Shown piece by piece: positions 7,735 to 13,940 of a DNA stretch of 16,015 nt. Under the pieces are notes generated by a model. It made no database searches, was not told the DNA's origin, and saw only the letters and a program-made list of their open reading frames with translations. The stretch is from NCBI GenBank assembly GCA_934561555.1, contig CAKTGQ010000035.1, positions 1 to 16,015 on the forward strand, in the 5' to 3' direction. The DNA is from an uncultured Faecalibacterium sp. (GTDB lineage: Bacteria; Bacillota; Clostridia; Oscillospirales; Ruminococcaceae). The position numbers were made by a program, and so were the translations under genes. The first letter of the stretch is position 1. Every line of letters starts with the position of its first letter.

Positions 7735-8169
7735 ATGGATATTTGGAAAAGAATGTATGAGAAGGCAAAAGAGCAATATCATCCAGAAGAAGTATCTCCT
7801 TTTATATATGCGCACAATGTAGTTTGCGCGATAGAAGCTGAAAACGGAGATATCTATACAGGCTTCTGCATTGAAAGTTGCAGCGGAGTGATGAATATTT
7901 GTGCTGATAGACTTGCTGCACTGAATATGTATGCTAACAGTGGTCAGACAAAAATAAAAAGATTTATAGCATTCCGCGACAGTGCGCCAAACGGAGGCGG
8001 GAGCGGCATGCCATGTGGTGCTTGTCAGGAATTCTTTTATCAATTAAATGAAGCAAACGAAGATATGGAAATCATGGTTGATTATGAAAAACGAGAAACT
8101 GTAACATTAAAAGAACTTATGCCGAATTGGTGGGGAAAGAAACGTTACGCTGAGGCAAAGAGTAATTGA
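7735..8169 (+). CDS. Cytidine deaminase-superfamily protein with Asp in place of catalytic Glu
   Basis: 144-residue protein of the CDA fold, whose members deaminate cytidine, blasticidin S or related bases with a zinc-bound water. Zinc ligands are seen as Cys56 in ICADR and Cys94/Cys97 in MPCGACQEF. The usual catalytic glutamate of the CAE motif is aspartate here (Asp58). The family-specific end LKELMPNWWG is present. ATG 7735 has GGAGGG about 8 bases upstream and its own extended -10 promoter. The gene is clearly AT-richer than alaS-holA and uses A/T-ending codons, so it is probably acquired. It lies between the core block and the element remnant, divergent from the sigma gene. Substrate is unknown; a role in nucleoside salvage or antibiotic inactivation would be a guess. 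Confidence 0.8.
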   Translation: MDIWKRMYEKAKEQYHPEEVSPFIYAHNVVCAIEAENGDIYTGFCIESCSGVMNICADRLAALNMYANSGQTKIKRFIAFRDSAPNGGGSGMPCGACQEFFYQLNEANEDMEIMVDYEKRETVTLKELMPNWWGKKRYAEAKSN

Positions 8170-8180
8170 CAATTTCGCGT

Positions 8181-8270
8181 TTGCGCAGCGCAGCGGAGCA
8201 ATGAAAGCCCCAGTGGGGCTTTTAAGCGACCGAACGGTCTTGCGCCAGCAAGATGGAGGGGCCTCGCCCC
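8181..8270. repeat. Array of small hairpins between deaminase gene and element remnant
   Basis: Four perfect inverted repeats follow one another: AAAGCCCC/GGGGCTTT (8204-8222, 3-nt loop), GACCG/CGGTC (8228-8239, 2-nt loop), TCTTGC/GCAAGA (8238-8253, 4-nt loop) and GGGGC/GCCCC (8258-8270, 3-nt loop). They are preceded by a looser TTGC...GCAA pair (8181-8201). The first hairpin, followed by TTTTAA, could terminate the deaminase transcript. The density of stems suggests an intergenic palindromic repeat rather than coding DNA. Confidence 0.7.
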
Positions 8271-8316
8271 GACAAGTTCCCATTTATCGAGTGACGAAAA
8301 CAATACATCCTTCTGT

Positions 8317-8348
8317 GGACGACCCCAAAACGGTTGTCCGCTGTTTTT
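8317..8348 (+). terminator. Terminator-like hairpin upstream of the repA remnant
   Basis: GGACGACC (8317-8324) pairs with GGTTGTCC (8332-8339) through one G-T wobble, with a 7-nt loop. A run of five T begins 4 bases later (8344-8348). I see no gene ending directly before it other than the deaminase 150 bases upstream. Confidence 0.45.
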
Positions 8349-8426
8349 ATATGCTGAAATCTGAAAAAAGTCAAAAATACCTCATCCTTGGATGCAAAGA
8401 GAGCAATGACTTCCTGCTCTAGTTGA

Positions 8427-9191
8427 CTGTCCACCGATGCAAAGACCCTGTACGGCATCCTGTTGGACCGCATGGGGCTGTCGGTGAAAAATGGATGGCT
8501 GGATGAGCAGGGAAGGGTGTATATCATTTTTCCTGTGCAGGAAGTGATGGATGCACTGGGCTGCGCAGACAACAAGGCAACCAAACTGTTCCGGGAATTG
8601 GAAAAGTTTGGACTGATTGAGCGCAAACGGCGTGGGCTGGGAAAACCAAATCTGATTTACGTCAAAAATTTTGCAGACCCGCGTTTCCGGAATCGTGAAA
8701 AGAACGGTTCCGGTGCCGCTGATTCAGCGCAGCAGGAAACGGCAAAATCACGAGGAAATAAGACTGAGTGGAATAAAACCGAGGGGAGTGAACCTGATCC
8801 TTTCTCTTCCGACGCGGAGGACGAACCGGATGAGCGCACACGGCTGGAAGCGTATTTTATGCAATCGTTGGAGGTGGACTTGCTGCTTCGGGTCTGCCCG
8901 GATGAGGAGGACACCATCGATCAAATCGTGAATCTTCTGGTGGATACCTGCTCTTCGAAACGCAGAATGCTGCGGGTGGCAGGGGATGACAAGCCCGCGG
9001 AGGTCGTGCGCAGCCGATTCATGAAGCTGAATGCAGACCATATCCGCTTTGTGCTGAAGTGTCTTGCGGAAAGTACCGCACCGGTACGGAATATGAAGCA
9101 GTATCTGCTGGCGATGCTCTACAATGCACCCACGACCATGCAGCTTTATTACCAGAACCAAACCAATCATGATTTATCGAACAGGGGGTGA
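8427..9191 (+). pseudogene. repA: Replication initiator RepA, N-terminus missing
   Basis: The frame begins inside the winged-helix DNA-binding domain of the RepA_N family: LSTDAKTLYGILLDRM followed by GLSVKNGWLDEQGRVYIIF, LGCADNKATKLFRELEKFGL and GKPNLIYVKNF. A charged linker follows (about 8690-8840), then a DUF6017-like C-terminal domain (SKRRMLRVAGDDKPAEVVRSRFMKLN and VRNMKQYLLAMLYNAPTT). An in-frame stop at 8424-8426 lies directly before the first recognisable codon, and about 30 or more N-terminal residues of the family are absent. TTG 8463 or ATG 8472 could start a shortened product, but neither has a ribosome site. The stop overlaps the parA start region, the usual repA-parA-parB layout of these elements. 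The C-terminal part is intact, so the damage is a single event at the 5' end. Confidence 0.8.
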
Positions 9192-9196
9192 TGAAA

Positions 9197-10174
9197 ATGT
9201 CGAAAAAAGCAACCACGATTGCCATCGTCAATCAGAAAGGCGGAACCGGCAAAACCACGACCTGTGAAAATCTGGGCGTAGGGCTTGCACGGGAAGGCAA
9301 AAAGGTGCTGCTGGTGGATGCCGACCCGCAGGGGTCGCTTACCATAGTCGCTTCGCTCCTATGGCCAGTTGTGCGCACTGCATGCGGATTCATAGTTGTC
9401 CGCTGCGCAGACATTGCCATCAGCATGGGCTGGCAGCAGCCCGATGAACTGCCTGTTACGCTTTCTACCCTGATGGCAAAAGCCATGAACGACCAGTGCA
9501 TCCCGCCCGGTGAAGGCATCCTGCACCATGTGGAAGGCGTTGACCTGATTCCGGCCAACATCGAACTGGCAGGGCTGGAAGTGGCCCTTGTCAACAGTAT
9601 GAGCCGGGAAAAGATGCTCAAACAGGTGTTGGACAGCGCCCGGCGGGAATACGATTATATCCTGCTGGATTGTACGCCTTCTCTGGGAATGCTGACAGTA
9701 GTCGCTTCGCTTCTATGGCTAGAGGTGCGCACGTTGTGCGGATTTATAGTTACCTCCTGCGGAGGTAATGCCATCAACGCACTGGCCGCAGCGGATACCA
9801 CTCTGATTCCGGTGCAGGCGCAGTACCTTTCGGCAAAGGGACTGGAGCAGCTGCTGCAGACCATCCAGAAAGTGCGTCAGCAGATCAACCCGAAGTTGAA
9901 AATCGAGGGTATCCTGATGACCATGACGGACAGTCGTACCAATTACGGCAGGGAAATCGATGCACTGATTCGGCAGGTGTACGGCAGCAAAATCCGGGTG
10001 TTTGAGCAGCCTGTTCCGCACTCTGTCCGTGCGGCGGAAATCAGCGCGGAGGGCAGGAGCATCTTTGCCCACGACCCCAAAGGCAAGGTGGCAGCGGCCT
10101 ATCAATCTTTGACGAGGGAGGTGCTGGCCGATGCCGAAAAGCAACGCAAACTTGGCGCTGAAAGGTCTCGATGA
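9197..10174 (+). CDS. parA: ParA/Soj ATPase interrupted by two in-frame 75-nt inserts
   Basis: Partition ATPase of the mobile element, which with ParB segregates or stabilises the circular form. The deviant Walker A is KGGTGKTT (residues 14-21), switch I is DADPQGSLT, Walker B is YDYILLDCTPSLG, and the TLIPVQAQYLSAKGLEQL and PKGKVAAAYQSLTREVL segments are typical. Two 25-residue inserts (residues 50-74 and 168-192) follow the LT of both GSLT and GMLT. Removing them leaves about 275 residues, the normal length, and rejoins GSLT-ISMGW and GMLT-INALA. I chose ATG 9197 because AGGGGG lies about 8 bases upstream; ATG 9191 overlaps the repA stop and is possible. The gene overlaps parB by 44 bases. 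With inserts next to switch I and Walker B, the translated protein may be inactive unless they are tolerated or bypassed. Confidence 0.88.
   Translation: MSKKATTIAIVNQKGGTGKTTTCENLGVGLAREGKKVLLVDADPQGSLTIVASLLWPVVRTACGFIVVRCADIAISMGWQQPDELPVTLSTLMAKAMNDQCIPPGEGILHHVEGVDLIPANIELAGLEVALVNSMSREKMLKQVLDSARREYDYILLDCTPSLGMLTVVASLLWLEVRTLCGFIVTSCGGNAINALAAADTTLIPVQAQYLSAKGLEQLLQTIQKVRQQINPKLKIEGILMTMTDSRTNYGREIDALIRQVYGSKIRVFEQPVPHSVRAAEISAEGRSIFAHDPKGKVAAAYQSLTREVLADAEKQRKLGAERSR
9344..9418. repeat. 75-nt in-frame insert, copy 1, in parA
   Basis: Inserted between the codons for GSLT and ISMGW. It shares 58 of 75 bases with copy 2 (9698-9772), and the two align without gaps. It contains two hairpins at the same offsets as in copy 2: CGCAC/ATGCG around offset 30-42 and GTCCGC/GCAGAC (9398-9412, one C-A mismatch, TGC loop). 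An outer pair CTATG/CATAG encloses the first. There is no stop codon in the parA frame. The exact ends are uncertain by a few bases. Confidence 0.8.
9698..9772. repeat. 75-nt in-frame insert, copy 2, in parA
   Basis: Inserted between the codons for GMLT and INALA. It is homologous to copy 1. It contains the perfect hairpin CGCAC/GTGCG with a GTT loop, and the perfect hairpin ACCTCC/GGAGGT (9752-9766, TGC loop) at the same offset as the matching hairpin in copy 1. The outer pair CTATG/TATAG has one G-T wobble. It also stays open in the parA frame. Confidence 0.8.
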
Positions 10175-11057
10175 GATGTTTTCCACCGAAGAATCCCGGC
10201 AGGAGCAAAAGTGGGAGCAGGTGCAGCAGATTCCCATCGAGGAGCTGTTCCCTTTCAAGGAGCATCCGTTCAAGGTGCTGGACGATGAGGCTATGCAGCG
10301 CACGGTGGAAAGTGTGGCAAAGTACGGCGTACTGGCTCCGCTGATTGCAAGGCCCCGCCCGGAAGGCGGATATGAGATCATCTCCGGCCACCGCCGTCAG
10401 CACGCCGCCGAGCTTGCCGGGCTGGACACGCTGCCCGTTATCGTCCGGGAAATGACGGACGATGCCGCCGTGATATTGATGGTGGATTCCAATCTTCAGC
10501 GCGAAAACATCCTGCCCAGTGAGCGGGCTTTTGCGTACAAAATGAAGCTGGAAGCCTTAAAAAATCAAGGTGCTAGGTCGGATTTAACTTCCCGACAAGT
10601 TGTCGGGAAGTTGGAGGCGGCTGATTTGGTCGGAAAAGGAAACGAGGAAAGTGGCAGACAAGTCCAGCGTTTTATCCGCCTGACCAACCTCATCCCGGAA
10701 CTGCTGGACATGGTAGATGAAAAGAAAATCTCCTTCAATCCCGCTGTGGAACTGTCCTATCTGGACGAGGCTCAACAGCGGGATTTTTTGCAGGCCATGG
10801 ACGAGACCCAAAACGCGCCGTCCCTGTCGCAGGCGCAGCGAATGAAAAAGCTGGCGCAGGAAGGAAAGCTCACCTATGAGGCCGCCTTTGCCATTATGGG
10901 GGAAGCCAAAAAGGATGAACTGGATAAGGTGGTCATAAAAAACGATACCCTGAAAAAGTATTTTCCCCGCAGCTACACGCCCCGGCAGATGGAAGATGTC
11001 ATCATCAAGCTGCTGGAACAGTGGCAGCGCAGACAACAGCGTCAGAACGAACGCTGA
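10131..11057 (+). CDS. parB: ParB-family partition protein
   Basis: 308-residue ParB/Spo0J-type protein that binds a centromere-like site and works with ParA. The N-terminal ParB nuclease-like/CTPase domain includes PIEELFPFKEHPFKVLDDEAM, and the GHRR box is at residues 86-89 (ISGHRRQHAAELAGL). NLQRENILPSERAFAYKMKLEAL follows. The helix-turn-helix region includes GRQVQRFIRLTNLIPELLDMVDEKKISFNPAVELSYL. The C-terminus is basic (QWQRRQQRQNER). ATG 10131 follows GAGGGAGGT by about 9 bases, inside the end of parA, so the two are translationally coupled. A 27-bp perfect palindrome lies in the coding sequence at residues 152-161. The gene ends just before a strong terminator. Confidence 0.92.
   Translation: MPKSNANLALKGLDEMFSTEESRQEQKWEQVQQIPIEELFPFKEHPFKVLDDEAMQRTVESVAKYGVLAPLIARPRPEGGYEIISGHRRQHAAELAGLDTLPVIVREMTDDAAVILMVDSNLQRENILPSERAFAYKMKLEALKNQGARSDLTSRQVVGKLEAADLVGKGNEESGRQVQRFIRLTNLIPELLDMVDEKKISFNPAVELSYLDEAQQRDFLQAMDETQNAPSLSQAQRMKKLAQEGKLTYEAAFAIMGEAKKDELDKVVIKNDTLKKYFPRSYTPRQMEDVIIKLLEQWQRRQQRQNER
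10586..10612. repeat. 27-bp perfect palindrome inside parB
   Basis: Left arm AACTTCCCGACAA (10586-10598) and right arm TTGTCGGGAAGTT (10600-10612) are exact reverse complements around a single central G. It encodes LTSRQVVGKL in ParB. It could be a protein-binding dyad or a repeat insertion absorbed into the gene. Confidence 0.85.
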
Positions 11058-11070
11058 AAAATCGGAACTG

Positions 11071-11097
11071 AAAGACCCATGAGGTCTTTTCTTTTTT
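11071..11097 (+). terminator. Rho-independent terminator after parB
   Basis: AAAGACC (11071-11077) pairs with GGTCTTT (11083-11089), with a 5-nt loop CATGA, followed by a T-rich tract to 11097. It separates the repA-parA-parB group from the next gene group. Confidence 0.85.
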
Positions 11098-11122
11098 GCA
11101 AAATTTTTGGAGGACAACGACT

Positions 11123-11593
11123 ATGAATACCACGATTGATTTCAAGACCGCAAAGACCATTGAGAACATGAGCCGCAAAATCGACGGCATGGAGCGTGCC
11201 GTTTCCGGCTTCTTCAACAAGATGAGCGACATTGCAGAGCGCAAGTACGGTGACCCGCAGGTTTATCTGGCGGCAGTCGGCCCGGCGAGGGACCTGAGCG
11301 CCATTCTGCTGGAGGAAGCGTCCGGCATTCTGCCCTGCTTTGACGAGACGGATGACACCTTCGGCATTTCCAAGGAGCTGCCCGTGGCGGGCTGCTACAA
11401 CCCCAAGCAGGTGCTGGAGCTGTCGGGCAAGCGCTACCTGACCGGCCCGGTCGTCTTCGTCCGCTTCAACATGGAAGGCGAGTACGTTTCCCTGACGATG
11501 GGCGACCTGCACTGCATTCAGGAGTATCTGGAACAGCACAGCATGGCGCTTATGGCCGACGGCAAGAACCTGAACTGCATCTGCCTGAACTAA
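11123..11593 (+). CDS. Mobile-element protein of unknown function, 156 aa
   Basis: I do not recognise this family. The protein is soluble-looking, without signal peptide or membrane segment. It starts MNTTIDFKTAKTIENMSRKIDGME, an amphipathic and probably helical stretch, and is mildly acidic overall. Near the C-terminus are two cysteines in NCICLN and one in LHCIQEYLE. ATG 11123 has GGAGGA 8 bases upstream, a strong ribosome site, and sits directly after the parB terminator. It is the first gene of the group that continues with a small membrane protein, DUF3846, PcfB and VirD4, so it is probably a conserved accessory gene of the conjugative element. Codon use is GC-rich like the rest of the element. 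Confidence 0.75.
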   Translation: MNTTIDFKTAKTIENMSRKIDGMERAVSGFFNKMSDIAERKYGDPQVYLAAVGPARDLSAILLEEASGILPCFDETDDTFGISKELPVAGCYNPKQVLELSGKRYLTGPVVFVRFNMEGEYVSLTMGDLHCIQEYLEQHSMALMADGKNLNCICLN

Positions 11594-11603
11594 GGAGGCC
11601 GCA

Positions 11604-11795
11604 ATGATGAGCTTTTTTGTGGGCTTTGCTTTCTTTGAACTGGGCGTTTTCTGCGGCTTTTTTGCCGCTTCCCTGATGCAGGCGGCACGAACTGGAGAAA
11701 TTACGATTACGATAAAGGAGGATCCGGATGGAACAGGAAAAGAATACCCTTTCGGTGCTGCAAATCGCACCGGGGCAGCACCCGAAGTCGATTGA
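11604..11795 (+). CDS. Small membrane protein (DUF3789-like)
   Basis: 63-residue ORF with one hydrophobic N-terminal helix (SFFVGFAFFELGVFCGFFAASLM is interrupted by a single Glu) followed by a polar tail. Short proteins of the DUF3789 type, about 30-60 residues, often sit at this place in Firmicute conjugative elements. ATG 11604 follows AAGGAGG by 6 bases. The 3' end overlaps the next gene by 68 bases, so the tail after about residue 40 may be out-of-frame read-through of little meaning. The resemblance to DUF3789 is from memory of layout and length only. Confidence 0.5.
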   Translation: MMSFFVGFAFFELGVFCGFFAASLMQAARTGEITITIKEDPDGTGKEYPFGAANRTGAAPEVD

Positions 11796-12168
11796 GATTG
11801 ACAATGACCTGAAAGCGCTGCAGCAGGCGGTCGGCGGCTCGATTGGTGCAAGCTATCCCTTTGAAGACCCGGTGGCCATCGTTTACAACGATGACGGCAA
11901 GCTTATGGGGCTGCCGCTGAACCGCGCTCTGCGGGATGAAAGCGGCGAGGCCTATGATATGGTTGCCGGAACGTTTCTGGTGGTGGGTCTGGGCGAGGAG
12001 GATTTTGCATCCCTCTCCCCGGAGCTGACGCAGAAATACGAGGAGCTCTTTCATCAGCCGGAAACTTTTATGCGCCTGGGCCGTCAAATGCTGGTGCTGC
12101 CTGTTCCGGACGAAAATGTGCGGACGGAAACGGCAAAAGCAAAGCCCCCGGCGGTGCACGAACGATGA
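11728..12168 (+). CDS. DUF3846-domain protein
   Basis: 146-residue protein of the DUF3846 family, common in Firmicute conjugative elements and of unknown biochemical role. The hallmark order is visible: an N-terminal strand with VLQIAPGQHPKSIEIDNDLKAL, then AVGGSIGASYPFEDPVAIVYNDDGK, GLPLNRALRD and AYDMVAGTFLVVGL. ATG 11728 follows AAAGGAGGATCC by about 8 bases. It is in the same group as the gene before it and pcfB after it (30 bases later). The C-terminal about 20 residues are a charged, proline-containing tail and probably disordered. Confidence 0.85.
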   Translation: MEQEKNTLSVLQIAPGQHPKSIEIDNDLKALQQAVGGSIGASYPFEDPVAIVYNDDGKLMGLPLNRALRDESGEAYDMVAGTFLVVGLGEEDFASLSPELTQKYEELFHQPETFMRLGRQMLVLPVPDENVRTETAKAKPPAVHER

Positions 12169-12198
12169 GGAGATATTCCTGCAGAGGGGGTGGTATAA

Positions 12199-12657
12199 AT
12201 GCAGGAGGAAGTTGAACACAAGACAGTCAACTTTGCCATTTCAACCACAAAGCTGACAGCCCGGACTTTTCTGAAAGGTGCACAGTTTCTGCTGCGACAG
12301 TACGACAAGAATGCTTCGCAGGGAAAACAGAGCATGAAGCGCCTGATTCGGCAGAACCGGGGTGTGACCAATGTGGAAATCGAGAAAACCGGCATCAAAG
12401 GCTTTGCGAAATATGCCAAGCGCTACCACATTGACTATGCGGTTCAAAAGGATATTTCCTGCACGCCGCCCCGCTATATGGTCTATTTCAAGGCGCAGGA
12501 CACGGATGCGTTGAGCGCGGCATTCAAAGAATATTCGGCTTCGGTTTTGAACAAGACCAAGCGACCTTCCGTGCTGGCAAAACTGCAGGAACTGGTGCAG
12601 GCGGTGGCGGCGATTCCCGATAAAGTCCGCAACAAAGATCAGGAGCTTGGCCTATGA
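12199..12657 (+). CDS. pcfB: PcfB-family (DUF3801) conjugation protein
   Basis: 152-residue protein of the PcfB/DUF3801 family, found next to the VirD4-type coupling protein in Gram-positive conjugation systems and thought to link relaxosome and secretion channel. Recognisable pieces are TTKLTARTFLKGAQFLLRQ near the N-terminus, GKQSMKRLIRQ, IEKTGIKGFAKYAKRYHIDYAV, and YMVYFKAQDTDALSAAFKEY. ATG 12199 follows GAGGGGG by 9 bases. Its stop overlaps the virD4 start (ATGA at 12654-12657), so the two are translationally coupled. The gene appears intact. Confidence 0.85.
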   Translation: MQEEVEHKTVNFAISTTKLTARTFLKGAQFLLRQYDKNASQGKQSMKRLIRQNRGVTNVEIEKTGIKGFAKYAKRYHIDYAVQKDISCTPPRYMVYFKAQDTDALSAAFKEYSASVLNKTKRPSVLAKLQELVQAVAAIPDKVRNKDQELGL

Positions 12658-13526
12658 AAAAGAATTTTTCCAAGCTGCTGGCTCTGTATCTGCCCTACCT
12701 TCTGCTGGGACTTGCGGCAACGAATTTCGGTGAGGCATGGCGGCTGGCTGAAGGCAAAGAGATGGGAGATAAGATTCTGTCTCTGATGGGCACGATTCCG
12801 GTGGCCTTTGCAAATCCGCTGCCGAGCCTTCATCCGCTGGACATTCTGGTGGGTATCTGCTGCGGCGCCGGGCTTCGGCTTGCAGTTTACCTGAAAAGCA
12901 AGAATGCAAAGAAATACCGGCATGGCATGGAGTACGGTTCAGCCCGGTGGGGCAATGCCAAGGACATTGAGCCGTTTCAGGCTCCGAAGTTCGAGGACAA
13001 CATCATTCTGACGAAAACTGAACGTCTGATGATGAGCAACCGTCCGCCCGACCCCAAGAATGCGCGGAACAAAAATGTTCTGGTAGTCGGCGGTTCCGGC
13101 AGTGGCAAGACGAGATTTTTTATTAAGCCGAACCTGCTGCAGTGTGATTCCAAGGCCTTTCCGGTTTCATTCGTGGTTACGGACCCGAAAGGAAGTCTCA
13201 TTTACGAGTGCGGACATGCCCTTGCAAAGAAGGGGTACCTCATTAAGACGATGAACACCATCAATTTCCACAAGTCGATGCATTATAATCCTTTCGCTTA
13301 TATCCACGAAGAAAAGGATATTTTGAAACTGGTTACAACCCTGATGGCCAATACAAAAGGGGAGGGGACCGGAGGCGACCCGTTCTGGGAAAAAAGCGAA
13401 AAATTGCTCTATACTGCGTTGATTGCGTATCTTCACTATGAGGCACCGGCGGAAGAACAAAACTTTGCAACGCTGCTGCAGCTGCTCAATGCCATGGAAG
13501 TCCGAGAGGACGATGAAGAGTATTGA
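12654..13526 (+). pseudogene. virD4: VirD4/TraG-type coupling protein, C-terminal half missing
   Basis: Type IV coupling protein that would bring the relaxase-DNA complex to the conjugation channel at the membrane. The N-terminal membrane helices are at about residues 8-24 and 60-78. They are followed by MEYGSARWGNAKDIE and Walker A GGSGSGKT (residues 146-153), then FVVTDPKGSLIYECGHALAKKGY and MHYNPFAYI. The protein stops after NAMEVREDDEEY at 290 residues, whereas the family is usually near 600 residues. The Walker B and later motifs are missing. The sequence diverges exactly at the stop (13524-13526) into unrelated AT-rich DNA, so this is a deletion or recombination scar, not a point mutation. 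Without its ATPase half the protein cannot work as a coupling protein. Confidence 0.85.
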
Positions 13527-13545
13527 AAAATATCTTCACCCGAAA

Positions 13546-13632
13546 ATAAAAATCCACCCCAACGATGCGTTTGTTGTGGTGGATGCTGATTCTCTTCCGC
13601 CTGTCTGATTGGACAGACGGTTTTATTTTTAT
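13546..13632. terminator. Back-to-back hairpins forming a two-way terminator-like element
   Basis: Hairpin 1: ATCCACCCCAAC (13552-13563) with GTTGTGGTGGAT (13573-13584), 11 of 12 paired; its A-rich left flank is a T tract on the minus strand. Hairpin 2: CCGCCTGTC (13597-13605) with GACAGACGG (13612-13620), 8 of 9 paired, followed by TTTTATTTTT. The ends ATAAAAAT (13546-13553) and ATTTTTAT (13625-13632) are also complementary. The element could stop transcription from both sides. It fills most of the gap between the virD4 remnant and the Maff2 gene. Confidence 0.65.
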
Positions 13633-13747
13633 CAGGCCGGAGAGGTACACCGGTAAGCCAGCTCCCGCCGCAGTTTGCGGTTCCAATATGCGGCTTCAGA
13701 TGTGTACGGATGGTCTGCAAGGTTTTAATTATAAAGGAGAAACGACT

Positions 13748-13888
13748 ATGGAATTCTTTAACTCTGCTGTAGAAGTTCTGCAGACTCTGGTGGTGGCTCT
13801 GGGTGCCGGTCTCGGTGTTTGGGGCGCAGTAAATCTGCTGGAAGGTTATGGCTCGGATGACCCCGGTGCCAATGCTCATGTGCGGTAA
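13748..13888 (+). pseudogene. Maff2-family small membrane protein, C-terminus replaced
   Basis: 46-residue remnant of a Maff2-type protein, a small membrane protein usually encoded just after virD4 in Firmicute conjugative elements. The N-terminus MEFFNSAVEVLQTLVVALGA and the following GLGVWGAVNLLEGYG are fully typical. After DDPGAN the sequence leaves the family and ends in AHVR and a stop. The usual second membrane helix, about 25 residues, is absent. The start follows AAAGGAGA by 8 bases, so a short product may still be made. The break near 13872 marks the left edge of the AT-rich passenger module. Confidence 0.75.
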
Positions 13889-13940
13889 AGTAACACACAA
13901 GAATTTGATAGACAGCAGCCCCTCTATTTATTACTTTGAG

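Noticed and set aside
8201..8422. 73-codon plus-strand frame between deaminase and repA remnant
   Set aside because: Its first third runs through the hairpin array and it has no ribosome site; the rest matches nothing I recognise. It may contain the tail of a lost gene, but this cannot be supported.
8222..8626. 134-codon minus-strand frame across the repA junction
   Set aside because: Overlaps the repA remnant and the hairpin array; no motif or start signal.
9344..9772. parA inserts as inteins or group I/II introns
   Set aside because: Far too short (75 nt), no splicing motifs of inteins and no intron core structure; recorded instead as small in-frame inserts.
8427..11057. Canonical bacterial parS (TGTTTCACGTGAAACA-like) near parA/parB
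   Set aside because: I did not see this 16-mer or a close variant; the parB palindrome has an unrelated sequence.
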